In this document: piece by piece, positions 16,862 to 32,431 of the stretch | Position numbering within the stretch: position 1 is the first letter of the stretch | How the letters are laid out: each line of letters opens with the position of its first letter | Assembly: GCF_042685645.1 (NCBI RefSeq) | Contig: NZ_JBHUNX010000001.1 | Span: forward strand, 1,984,001-2,048,000 | Length of the DNA stretch: 64,000 nucleotides | Reading direction: 5' to 3' | Source: Salininema proteolyticum | GTDB lineage: Bacteria; Actinomycetota; Actinomycetes; Mycobacteriales; Micromonosporaceae | Made by a program: the position numbers and the translations under genes | Notes under the pieces: generated by a model | Told to the model about the DNA's origin: nothing | What the model saw: only the letters and a program-made list of their open reading frames with translations | Databases searched by the model: none

Positions 16862-18295
16862 TCAGTGGTGCTTCAACTGCTCCTCGTCGAGCCTCTCCAT
16901 GTCCTCCAACTCGACGCCCTTAGTCTCGGGCACGAACCTCAGCACGAAGAAGAACGACAGCACCGCGAATGCCGTGTACAGGCCGTAGGCCAGTCCCAGG
17001 CCCACTTCCACCAGTTCGGGGAACGTCGTGGTGATGATCCAGTTGGCCGCCCACTGGGCCGCCGCCGCCACCGCCAGCGCAGAGGCGCGGATCCGGTTGG
17101 GGAACATCTCACCCAGCAGCACCCACACCGTCGGACCCCACGAGAACGCGAAGCCCACCACGAACAGGTTCGCCGCGATCAGGGCGACCGGGCCCTCCCA
17201 GTTGCCCAGCTGGGGGTCCTCGCCCACCACGGGCGCCGTGGCGAACAGGACGGACATCGTGCCCAGCGACACGGCCATGACCGACGAACCGACCAGCAAC
17301 AGCGTCTTGCGCCCGACCTTGTCGATCAACGCGATGGCGATGATCGTCGCGACCACGTTCGTGATCGACGTGATCACCGACGTCAGGAACGAGTTCTCCT
17401 CGGTGAACCCGACCGCCTGCCACAGCGTGTTCGAGTAGTAGAAGATGACGTTGATGCCCACGAACTGCTGGAACACCGACAGCAGGATGCCGACCCACAC
17501 GATCGGCATGAGGCCCGCCATGGAGCCCCTGATGTCACCGAACCGGGGCGGCCGGTCCGACTTCAGCGAAGTCTGGATCTCCTCCACCTTCGCGTCCACG
17601 TCTCCGCCGACATACTTCGCCAGCACCTTCTTGGCCTGGCGCGTCTTGTTCTTCGACACCAGGTACCTCGGCGACTCCGGAATCTGGAGCGCCACCACGA
17701 AGTAGATGAACGCGGGGATCGACTCGGCGGCGAACATCCACCGCCACGCCGTACCGCCCCACGGGGCCGGCTCGTTCGATCCGCCCGCCGCTTTCTGGAT
17801 CAAAAAGTTGACCAGCAGCGCCGCGAAGATGCCGACAACGATCGCCATCTGCTGCAGCGATCCCAGCCGGCCGCGGATCCTCGACGGCGAGATTTCGGCG
17901 ATGTAGGCGGGGGCGATGACGCTCGCCGCGCCGACGCCGATACCGCCGATGACACGCCACACCACCAGGTCCCACGGTCCCACCGCCAGCGCCGAGCCGA
18001 AGGAGGACACGAAGAACAGGACAGCCGCCACCAGCATGACCCTGGTGCGGCCGAAGCGGTTGGCCAGTCCCCCGGCGAACCAGGCGCCGAACGCGGCTCC
18101 GATCAACGCCGCGGAGACCACGAATCCCAGCGCCACCGACGAAATCCCGAACGTCACCTCCAGCGCGTTCACCGTCCCGTTGATGACGCTCGTGTCATAA
18201 CCGAACAGGAAGCCGCCCAACGCGGCCGCCATCGCCACGAAGACCGTCCCCGTCGTCGAGACGCTCAAATCCCCGGTGGGTCCTTCGCTTTTCAC
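16862..18295 (-). CDS. MFS sugar:proton symporter
   Basis: Inner-membrane transporter of 477 aa with 12 predicted helices, of the sugar porter family (GlcP/XylE/GLUT type). Signature motifs are present: RFGRTR after helix 2, IAEISPSRIRGRLGSLQQ, PESPRYL between helices 6 and 7, DKVGRKTLL and a C-terminal PETKG. The QQFVGINVIFYY segment in helix 7 is the sugar-binding QQ-G-N pattern. It resembles the Streptomyces glucose permease, but the exact hexose or pentose cannot be fixed. The GTG start is preceded by AAGGAGGAGG at good spacing. It has its own promoter region shared divergently with the 47-aa gene. Confidence 0.9.
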   Translation of the reverse strand: MKSEGPTGDLSVSTTGTVFVAMAAALGGFLFGYDTSVINGTVNALEVTFGISSVALGFVVSAALIGAAFGAWFAGGLANRFGRTRVMLVAAVLFFVSSFGSALAVGPWDLVVWRVIGGIGVGAASVIAPAYIAEISPSRIRGRLGSLQQMAIVVGIFAALLVNFLIQKAAGGSNEPAPWGGTAWRWMFAAESIPAFIYFVVALQIPESPRYLVSKNKTRQAKKVLAKYVGGDVDAKVEEIQTSLKSDRPPRFGDIRGSMAGLMPIVWVGILLSVFQQFVGINVIFYYSNTLWQAVGFTEENSFLTSVITSITNVVATIIAIALIDKVGRKTLLLVGSSVMAVSLGTMSVLFATAPVVGEDPQLGNWEGPVALIAANLFVVGFAFSWGPTVWVLLGEMFPNRIRASALAVAAAAQWAANWIITTTFPELVEVGLGLAYGLYTAFAVLSFFFVLRFVPETKGVELEDMERLDEEQLKHH

Positions 18296-18532
18296 CTCAG
18301 CCTCCTCCTTATAAAACCAGCAACCGAAAGCTTACGGCCGGTTACGGCCAAGCGGGGGCGAACAGGGCTATTACGTCGTTTCGGACACTCCCGGCAACAC
18401 TCGCCCACCCCCGTACCCAGCACCCTCCGACCACCCAAAATGTGCTGTACATCACCTGTGAAGTAAGATATAGATCAGTTGACAATATGCGACAATCAAT
18501 AGATCGACAAAGCCTGCAATGAAGGAGGCTCC

Positions 18533-18676
18533 ATGGGCTCGTTCTTTTCCACCCTCGCCGCGGTCGGCCTGGCAGTGCTCCTGCTCAGTGTCGTAGGAGT
18601 GGCCTTCCTCGCCGTCGGCGCGCTGTTCGCCGTCGCCATCGGCGCTTATAAGATACGCGAGCTCGTCACCAGCTGA
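18533..18676 (+). CDS. 47-aa hydrophobic small membrane protein
   Basis: A short gene missed by length cut-offs. The ATG is preceded by a near-perfect Shine-Dalgarno (AAGGAGG, 4-5 bases spacing). The peptide is almost entirely hydrophobic, rich in Val, Leu, Ala and Gly, from residue 4 to about 38, and ends YKIRELVTS, so it should span the membrane once or as a helical hairpin. An intrinsic terminator with TTTT follows 16 bases after the stop. AT-rich upstream DNA includes TTGACA at 18479. Function unknown. It could be a toxin-like peptide or an accessory subunit; neither is shown. Confidence 0.6.
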   Translation: MGSFFSTLAAVGLAVLLLSVVGVAFLAVGALFAVAIGAYKIRELVTS

Positions 18677-18691
18677 CAGCCTTCCTCGACC

Positions 18692-18720
18692 GGACCGGAG
18701 CCATCGGCCCCGGTCCTTTT
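18692..18720 (+). terminator. intrinsic terminator after small membrane protein gene
   Basis: Arms GGACCGG (18692-18698) and CCGGTCC (18710-18716) are followed directly by TTTT, giving a standard rho-independent terminator for the plus-strand 47-aa gene. Confidence 0.7.
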
Positions 18721-18759
18721 ATCGCGTCCGCATCCGTCCGCGGCCGTTCCCGCGAGGCT

Positions 18760-19437
18760 TCAGACTTCTTCCCTGCTCTCCACGTCCCCGCTGATGAGGA
18801 TCCTGATCTCGCGCCCCTCTTCTTCCAGGACCTTCAGAAATCCCGACGGCGTGTCCATCACGTAGCCCTCCACCGTCTCGCCGTCGGCCAGTTCGATCCT
18901 CTCCAACGGCACCCACGGCGTCCTCAGCAACGCCGCGCTCAAGAACACCGCCACGAGCACGATTTTCCAGAAATGGACGCTCACGTACGTGGCGAATTCT
19001 TCGCCCCAGCCCTTGCGCCGGCGAATCCACACCAGCTCCAATGCCATCAGCACCGCCGTCACGCCTAGCATCCACCAGTCGCGGTACGTCGCGACGTACG
19101 AAAACATGAGTACGGCCGCTATCACCAGCAGGGCCAGGTTCGCAGTGTGTTCGCGCAGCGGCCGCCCGAGCCGTATCTGGCGCCCCACGGTAAACGGCAA
19201 CAGCACCGCCAGAAAGAACCCGTGGTAAAAACGCTCCCCCAGCAGACTGCCGAACATAATGGAAGGAATATCGTCAACGCCCATCGTCTCCGCGATGGCG
19301 AACGCCGAGTCCCAGTTGTAGTCGACGACCGCGAACAGACGCAACAACAGGAACAGCACACCCGCTCCCGTAACCGACAGCGTCGTCGCCGTGGCCGTAG
19401 AGGCCCGTCCGATATCGGCCCCGCCGCTCTTTCCCAT
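18760..19437 (-). CDS. uncharacterised multi-pass membrane protein
   Basis: A 225-aa protein not assigned to a family. Hydrophobic segments lie near residues 22-40, 62-84, 98-115, 118-136 and 150-170. The last 50 residues (RIELADGETVEGYVMDTPSG to RILISGDVESREEV) form a soluble acidic tail with a beta-rich look, probably cytoplasmic. Coding use is less GC-biased than in neighbouring genes. It lies downstream of the rRNA operon on the same strand, after its terminators. No partner gene gives a clue to function. Confidence 0.6.
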   Translation of the reverse strand: MGKSGGADIGRASTATATTLSVTGAGVLFLLLRLFAVVDYNWDSAFAIAETMGVDDIPSIMFGSLLGERFYHGFFLAVLLPFTVGRQIRLGRPLREHTANLALLVIAAVLMFSYVATYRDWWMLGVTAVLMALELVWIRRRKGWGEEFATYVSVHFWKIVLVAVFLSAALLRTPWVPLERIELADGETVEGYVMDTPSGFLKVLEEEGREIRILISGDVESREEV

Positions 19438-19533
19438 CCTTGAAGACTAAGCGGTCCCTGTGACCACCGTGTGCCGTTTTGCGCCCTACCCTCGATCCGG
19501 CCCGCACATGATCGTCGACCGCTCCTTCGCCAA

Positions 19534-19725
19534 TCACTGCTTCCTTGACCAGGCCGTCACTCGGACCCAGAAGTCGCCAACGGCGGTCAGACCGCTTCTA
19601 CAATTCCCATTCCGTCCTTCATAGACATTCTTAAAGGGGACACATCCTCGAAGGCTTCCGCTTCCCTCTCCCCCGATTGAGTAGAGTCCCGGCTCGGGAT
19701 CTTTGATCAGGACTTCACGGATCAT
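19534..19725 (-). CDS. possible 63-aa protein, doubtful
   Basis: A short open frame with GGAGGCGAG about 6 bases before its ATG. The product, beginning MIREVLIKDPEPGLYSIGG, resembles no family I recognise and its codon use is not clearly that of this genome. It lies between the rRNA operon end and the membrane protein gene. It may be a remnant or a chance frame. Confidence 0.25.
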   Translation of the reverse strand: MIREVLIKDPEPGLYSIGGEGSGSLRGCVPFKNVYEGRNGNCRSGLTAVGDFWVRVTAWSRKQ

Positions 19726-19979
19726 GAGACGCTCGCCTCCATTAGGCGACCGACAAGATGAAGGAGCATCCTTTCAACGCCCAAGCAAACATCTACCACC
19801 GATCGCAGTCCCACAAAATCTGAACAGCTGCTTCCGCTAGGTCGTACTCGGGGCACTGTTGCCGTCTAGCGGTTTCGGTTCCTTGCTACATCGGAAGCGG
19901 CCCCGGCCAGTAAACTCGGCTTCGCCCTATATCTCGCGGTCCCCGGCCGGCGGCCCGGTTTCGACCGTGCCCTGGACGC

Positions 19980-19999
19980 AAAAAAAGGGGCCGGCCCCC
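19980..19999 (-). terminator. secondary terminator-like site beyond rrn
   Basis: On the minus strand a GC-only palindrome (19987-19998) is followed by seven T residues (19986-19980). The stem is short if a normal loop is allowed, so it is a weaker backup to the main rrn terminator. Confidence 0.4.
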
Positions 20000-20064
20000 A
20001 GAAGGAACCAACTCCAAAACCCTGCAACACGCGCCGGCACGACCACCAACCCCGAACCGCGAAA

Positions 20065-20114
20065 CCGCACCGCACCGCACCGCACCGCACCGCACCGCAC
20101 CGCACCGCACCGCA
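20065..20114. repeat. 10-copy CCGCA pentanucleotide tandem repeat
   Basis: Ten perfect head-to-tail copies of CCGCA occupy exactly 50 bases, about 160 bases past the rRNA operon terminator. Because the unit is 5 bases, copy-number change would shift any reading frame across it, but no credible gene spans it. Confidence 0.95.
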
Positions 20115-20272
20115 CCCGGCTCGATACACCCGACAACACCCTGACCCGCAAACACGCCAAGACACCGCGAATGGGACACTCCCGAGCGTCCGAGACCCGT
20201 CGCCCCTCGCCCGACACACCCAGAAAAACAAAGGGGGGACACCCACCACCCTCACCCAAGTCCGGACACACG

Positions 20273-20320
20273 AAAAAGAGGGTTGCTCCTCCCCCTCTAC
20301 CAAGGAAAGAAACAACCCTC
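20273..20320 (-). terminator. rrn operon intrinsic terminator
   Basis: On the minus strand GAGGGTTG (20320-20313) pairs with CAACCCTC (20285-20278) across a 27-base purine/pyrimidine-rich loop and is followed by TTTTTC. It lies 15 bases past the 5S rRNA 3' end, the expected place for the rRNA operon terminator. Confidence 0.75.
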
Positions 20321-20334
20321 AATCAATGTTTAAT

Positions 20335-20452
20335 GTTTGGCGGCGACCTAATCTCCCACACCCTCTCGAGTGCAGTACCATCGGCGCAGGGAGCCTTAAC
20401 AACCAGGTTCGGAATGGAACTGAGTGTACCCCTCCCGCTAACACCACCAAAC
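20335..20452 (-). rRNA. rrf: 5S ribosomal RNA
   Basis: About 118 nt. The minus strand reads GTTTGGTGGTGTTAGCGGGA at the 5' end and closes with GGTCGCCGCCAAAC, so the two ends pair as 5S helix I. The internal CCGAACCTGG and GAACTCAG-type core segments are present. It is the last gene of the rrn operon. Confidence 0.96.
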
Positions 20453-20582
20453 AAACCCACGAGACACAAACATATCCTCGGGATCCGAGGTGTGCTGCCT
20501 CAGAATCATATAGCGTGCGTGAATATCCCGTTTAGCCATCTATCATCTCAACACCCACATGCAACCCCACGGGTTGAATATT

Positions 20583-25596
<5,014 letters not shown>

Positions 25597-26103
25597 AAAC
25601 TAATAAATTCGCAATCGCAAAGCAACGCAAAATAACCAGTGTGTCGAAGCGATACCTGACCGATTCTTGTAAATAAAGAAATCAACAGTCAAATACAAAC
25701 CATGAACCCACCAGAAACCCGAAAGCCCCCAGCAAATCCAATGGCCCGCACGCTGACCATCCAAACACCCTGTTCAGTTCTCAAACAACACGCCACAACC
25801 AAAGTCCATCAAAACCCTTTGACTTTCCCCGATCGGAGCAACCCGTAAACCTTAACACTCGCAAAAACCCTGTCCGCGAAGGGGGTTCGTAACCCCGATC
25901 ACAGTGAAGATCAACTTCAAGGCAACCAATGCTCAAGCATCAAAGCTCTGGGAGTCCCGCAGATGTCGGATCGCGCCACACCTTAGAACAAGAAGTTCAA
26001 GTGGTTGTCGTCGAAACTCTCGACCATCTCTCCGGCCTCGACCGTTTCGGTCTTGTCCGTTCCCTCGCGGGCAAGAACTAATATACACCCACCCGCAAAC
26101 CCC
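25597..26103 (-). other. rrn leader region
   Basis: About 500 bases between the inferred promoter and 16S. Contains the 22-base element at 25771-25792 (minus strand GTGTTGTTTGAGAACTGAACA), whose 12-base core recurs in the 16S-23S spacer. No open frame here looks real. Confidence 0.65.
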
Positions 26104-26109
26104 CGTCAA
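26080..26109 (-). promoter_or_regulatory. putative rrn promoter
   Basis: On the minus strand TTGACG (26109-26104) and TATATT (26085-26080) are separated by 18 bases; both are close to consensus and very AT-rich for this genome. The start point would be near 26073, giving a leader of about 480 nt. Confidence 0.65.
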
Positions 26110-26984
26110 CGGGGGGTCGGATTGCGCGTGTCACTGGACGTATCTCCTGGTCAAAAGCGTTGGGGCACCGGGATTACCGATTGCGAGCATCGGATGAGCG
26201 GCATGCGCGGTAGCCGGGCTGCCATGAACGAGGACGGCTCGACGCACCGCTGACGGCGTGAGGAGGGGACAGCTGGCCGTTCGAAGACGGCGGGTGAGGA
26301 GAGGAAGAGGAACAGGGGAGGTGCCGGACGTAGCCACGGAGAAAAGGAGCCGTGCGCAGTGGGTGCGAGGGCCGTCCGGGGCCGAGCGGACTCGGGGGTA
26401 CGGCTTCGAACGACGGTGGAGAGTAATAGGTGGGGAGTGGAGAGCGGGGGATCCGTCGCTTCTGACCGGCCCCGCGGGACCCCGGGTGCCCGCTCAGGGC
26501 CACGGCCGTCTGCATTATGCCGATCAAGGAGCCGGGGTGACCGACGGAGGGAGGTATCCGGTCCCCGTATTGGAGGAGCGGTGCGAGTACTGAACGGTGG
26601 AGAGAGGAGTACCTCTCGCCCGTCTCGTGGATTGAACTGTGCTCCCTCTCCGTACGACAACAGAGCGGAAGACTCCGTGCGGCAACGCAGCGGAAATCGC
26701 TGCCGGGGCCGGACGGCCGGCGGTGGCCGGGGCGGTCCCGAACCGACGGCAGTAGCCGGTGTACTCGGCTCGACGTCTCTCCGGTCGGAGCGACCTCGCG
26801 GCCCATCTTCACCCGTACGGCGTAGAGAACATGTGGCGACGAGAGTGACGACGCGATCCGCATTCCCGTGAAAGGCCCGCGCCCGGGGCGCGGGCACCTA
26901 TGCTCAGGCGGGGAGACCGCCGCTGCCCGGCTGAGGCCGGCGGGCTCCTCGAACCATTCCAACGCAGAGGAAGAGGAACGCACA
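26110..26984. other. gene-poor region upstream of rrn and osmC-like gene
   Basis: About 870 bases lacking a convincing gene. Open frames exist on both strands, but their products are Arg/Pro/Ser-rich, lack ribosome sites and match nothing recognisable. A GC hairpin (26875-26895) lies 90 bases before the OsmC-type start. The rest could carry further rrn promoters or an unrecognised RNA; I see no clear signal. Confidence 0.5.
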
Positions 26985-27410
26985 ATGCCGGTAATCCGCA
27001 ACGCGCGCACCCACTGGACCGGAAGCCTCGAGGACGGGGGCGGCAAGACGGCGTTCGTGTCGTCGGGCCTGCCCGACGTAGACGTGACATGGGCGTCGAG
27101 GGCGAATGACCCCGACGGCAAGACCAGCCCCGAAGAACTGATCGCCGCGGCTCACGCGACCTGCTACTCGATGGCCCTCTCACACGGCCTGACGGGCGCC
27201 GGCTTCCCGCCGGACAGCATCGACACGCAGGCGAGCGTAGAGTTCACCCCGGGGACCGGAATCACCGGAATCACCCTGGTGTGCGAGGCCTCGGTCCCCA
27301 GGATCGACCTGGACGCGTTCACCGACATCGCCGACAAGACCAAGGACGGCTGCCCGGTCAGCCAGGCCCTGAAAGCGGTGCCCATCAGCCTCGAGGCGAC
27401 CTTGCGTTAA
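26985..27410 (+). CDS. OsmC/Ohr-family peroxidase
   Basis: Thiol peroxidase of 141 aa. The two catalytic cysteines are Cys60 (AAHATCYSMALSHGL) and Cys123 (KDGCPVSQALK), and the conserved Glu in SPEELIAAAH precedes the first. The family reduces organic or hydrogen peroxides. The Cys60 context and the GLTGAG/DVDVTWASR segments fit the OsmC rather than the Ohr branch. The ATG at 26985 is chosen because GAGGAAGAGGAA precedes it; the open frame extends 39 codons upstream without a better start. It is a single-gene unit. Confidence 0.9.
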   Translation: MPVIRNARTHWTGSLEDGGGKTAFVSSGLPDVDVTWASRANDPDGKTSPEELIAAAHATCYSMALSHGLTGAGFPPDSIDTQASVEFTPGTGITGITLVCEASVPRIDLDAFTDIADKTKDGCPVSQALKAVPISLEATLR

Positions 27411-27641
27411 GATCGGCGATAAGCTTGCGAAATACTGTTTTGTGGGAGAGTGACCGAATTGCGCCGGAGCGTGGCTCCGCGGACCGGGGTGTGGCAGAAA
27501 TAGCCCGTGCGCTTGGTGTTCCGAAATTTCGCTCCTCTGTTTGAAATGATGTTTCGCGTTGCTACAAGCGACGGCCGGGGGACCTTCGGGGACCCCGGTC
27601 CCATGCCCGATATTCGTACGATGTGAGGAGGCGAGACCGCC

Positions 27642-28940
<1,299 letters not shown>

Positions 28941-28962
28941 CCGGGGATCGATAAGGTGAGCA

Positions 28963-28990
28963 GGGGCGGCCCGAGGGCCGCCCCTTTTTT
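28963..28990 (+). terminator. intrinsic terminator after KamA-like gene
   Basis: A 9-bp GC stem (28963-28971 with 28976-28984), tetraloop and six T residues form a textbook terminator 22 bases after the stop codon. Confidence 0.88.
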
Positions 28991-29021
28991 CGCGTGTGAA
29001 CGCGCCTCCCGGTTCGAAGGC

Positions 29022-29786
29022 TCAGGCGTGGGGGATGAAGCCCAGCTCGCGGGAGATCGCCCGGGCGGAGTCGCGGACGTAGGAGACGAGGTCCATGCGC
29101 GACCGCCCGTCGGTGCAGGTGCGTTCGACGGCGCCGGTGATGGCGATGGCCCCGACGACGATGCCCTGGCGGTCGCGGATGGGCGCGGCGATGGAGGTCT
29201 CGCCGACGATGTACTCCTCGATCTCGTCGGCCCAGCCCTGCGAGCGGATGCGGGCCACCTCGTCGGTGAGTTCCTCGGTCGAGGCGACCGTCCGGGGCGT
29301 GTAGGGGGTCGCCTTCTCGGCGATCTCCTCGGGGAGGACGCCGCCGTAGGCCATGAGGATCTTGCCGATGGCGGTGGCGTGCAGGGGAAGCAGTTCTCCC
29401 ACGGTCAGGGTCTGGTAGGTGTCGTCGGGTCGGAAGACGTGGTGGACGACGAGTGCGTGGTGGTGGTGGAGGGTGGCGATGCGGACGGATTCACGGGAGC
29501 GGGCGGCGAGCGCGTCGGACCAGTTAATGGCCTTTTGGCGCAGCTCGTTGCCGTCGAGGTACCGCGCGCCGACGTGGAGGAGTCCGGGGCCGAGTCCGTA
29601 TCGGGAGGTCTCGGTGTCCTGGTCGACGAAGTCGACGGACTGGAGGGTCCGGAGGATGCCGACGACCGTGGGTTTGGGGAGGTCGAGGGCGGCGGAGATT
29701 TCGGCGAGGGTGTAGGGCTGCGTGCCCCGGGCCAGCAGTTTCAGGATCTCGGCGGCGCGCTCGATGCTTTGGATGTACTTGGCCAC
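29022..29786 (-). CDS. IclR-family regulator of glycerol genes (GylR-type)
   Basis: Transcription regulator of 254 aa with an N-terminal winged helix-turn-helix (residues about 5-60: SIERAAEILKLLARG, TLAEISAALDLPKPTVVGILRTL) and the IclR effector domain (about 75-250, LHATAIGKILMAYGG and GETSIAAPIRD). The start is a GTG with GGAGG only one base before it. It is divergent from glpFKD, the arrangement of Streptomyces gylR, whose product represses the glycerol operon until glycerol-3-phosphate binds. Two near-identical dyads lie in the 298-base shared region, one near each gene. Confidence 0.9.
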   Translation of the reverse strand: MAKYIQSIERAAEILKLLARGTQPYTLAEISAALDLPKPTVVGILRTLQSVDFVDQDTETSRYGLGPGLLHVGARYLDGNELRQKAINWSDALAARSRESVRIATLHHHHALVVHHVFRPDDTYQTLTVGELLPLHATAIGKILMAYGGVLPEEIAEKATPYTPRTVASTEELTDEVARIRSQGWADEIEEYIVGETSIAAPIRDRQGIVVGAIAITGAVERTCTDGRSRMDLVSYVRDSARAISRELGFIPHA

Positions 29787-29817
29787 GCCTCCAAGGATAA
29801 CGGCTCGTGGTGAGATT

Positions 29818-29836
29818 CGTTCGGCACTGTCGAATG
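29818..29836. promoter_or_regulatory. GylR-type operator A (regulator side)
   Basis: The 19-base site CGTTCGGCACTGTCGAATG lies 31 bases upstream of the regulator GTG. It matches site B in 16 of 19 positions and has TTCGg/tCGAA arms. Likely autoregulatory. Confidence 0.6.
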
Positions 29837-29976
29837 GGTGTGGCGTAGTCGAGGTTCTGTGTGGTTTGATGGTGGGAAGTCTCGGAACCAGCGCACGGGC
29901 GTTTAGATTTTGTTGCCGTTTCGTAATATTTCAGCCTTGCCGAATGCCGTAGGACTCCATTAACATTTCCCTTATG

Positions 29977-29995
29977 CGTTCGACATTATCGAATG
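29977..29995. promoter_or_regulatory. GylR-type operator B (glpF side)
   Basis: CGTTCGACATTATCGAATG contains perfect TTCGA/TCGAA arms around a 5-base spacer. It lies 89 bases before glpF and is the stronger of the two sites. Confidence 0.62.
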
Positions 29996-30084
29996 TTGTT
30001 CGGCTTTGAGACCGGTGCCCGACCCCGCGGAACGGAATCGAAGCCGTCGGTTGTCCTCTTCCAACGACAAAGGAGTGGTCGGAG

Positions 30085-30828
30085 ATGGAGTATTTGGCCG
30101 AGTTCATCGGCACCGCGATCCTGATCCTGCTCGGCAACGGCGTGGTCGCCGGTGCCGTCCTCAAGAAGTCCAAGGCCGAGAACGGCGGATGGGTCCTCAT
30201 CACGCTCGGCTGGGGCCTCGCGGTCGCCATGGCCGTCTACGCCGTGGGCAGCATCAGCGGCGCTCACATCAACCCCGCCGTCACCATCGGGCTGGCCAGC
30301 ATCGGCGAGTTCGACTGGGCGATGGTCCCCGGATACCTGGGAGCTCAGATCCTCGGCGCCATGACCGGCGCGCTGCTGGTCTTCCTCACCTACTACAAGC
30401 ACTGGGAGGCCACCGACGACTCGGACGTCAAGCTGGCCCCCTACTCGACCTCCCCGGCTATCAAGTCCAAGCCGTGGAACCTCGTCACCGAGGTCGTCGG
30501 CACCTTCATGCTCGTCTTCGGCGTCCTCGCGATCGGCGCCAACGGCGAGCACATCGACGGCGTGGACCTGCAGTCGGCCTATGCCACCGGCACCGCGCCG
30601 CTGCTGACCGGCCTCCTGGTCGTCGCCATCGGCATGAGTCTCGGCGGGCCGACCGGTTACGCGATCAACCCGGCGCGCGACCTCGGACCCCGTATCATGC
30701 ACGCCGTGCTGCCCATCCCGGGCAAGGGCGGCTCGGAATGGGCCTATGCCTGGGTCCCCGTCGTCGGCCCCGTGGTGGGCGGCGTGGCGGGAGCGCTGGT
30801 GTGGCAGGCCACCGGATTCGCACTCTAG
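30085..30828 (+). CDS. glpF: glycerol uptake facilitator (aquaglyceroporin)
   Basis: Membrane channel of 247 aa, MIP family, six helices. The two pore motifs are SGAHINPAVT (after helix 2) and GYAINPARDLGPR (after helix 5). The Asp after NPAR is the marker of glycerol facilitators over water channels. AAAGGAG precedes the ATG. It is the first gene of glpFKD, 31 bases before glpK. Glycerol enters here and is trapped by phosphorylation. Confidence 0.95.
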   Translation: MEYLAEFIGTAILILLGNGVVAGAVLKKSKAENGGWVLITLGWGLAVAMAVYAVGSISGAHINPAVTIGLASIGEFDWAMVPGYLGAQILGAMTGALLVFLTYYKHWEATDDSDVKLAPYSTSPAIKSKPWNLVTEVVGTFMLVFGVLAIGANGEHIDGVDLQSAYATGTAPLLTGLLVVAIGMSLGGPTGYAINPARDLGPRIMHAVLPIPGKGGSEWAYAWVPVVGPVVGGVAGALVWQATGFAL

Positions 30829-30859
30829 CCACTGACTTTTCAAGGATGAGAGGTAACCA

Positions 30860-32359
<1,500 letters not shown>

Positions 32360-32431
32360 CACCCCGGACTCCTACCGCCGCAACGAACACCGCCACAGCG
32401 AACACCTAAGCAAGGAACGGAAGGGGACGAC

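Larger units (their letters stand above)
19726..20272. other. non-coding rrn downstream region
   Basis: About 550 bases downstream of the rRNA terminator with no convincing gene. It holds a second terminator-like hairpin (19980-19999) and a 10-copy CCGCA repeat (20065-20114). Open frames that cross the repeat encode runs such as TAPHR or RCGAV-type peptides and look spurious. Confidence 0.6.

Noticed and set aside
26151..27121. Overlapping 248- and 315-codon minus frames near 26.2-27.1 kb
   Set aside because: They overlap the OsmC-type gene in antisense, are Ser/Pro/Arg-rich and lack start signals.
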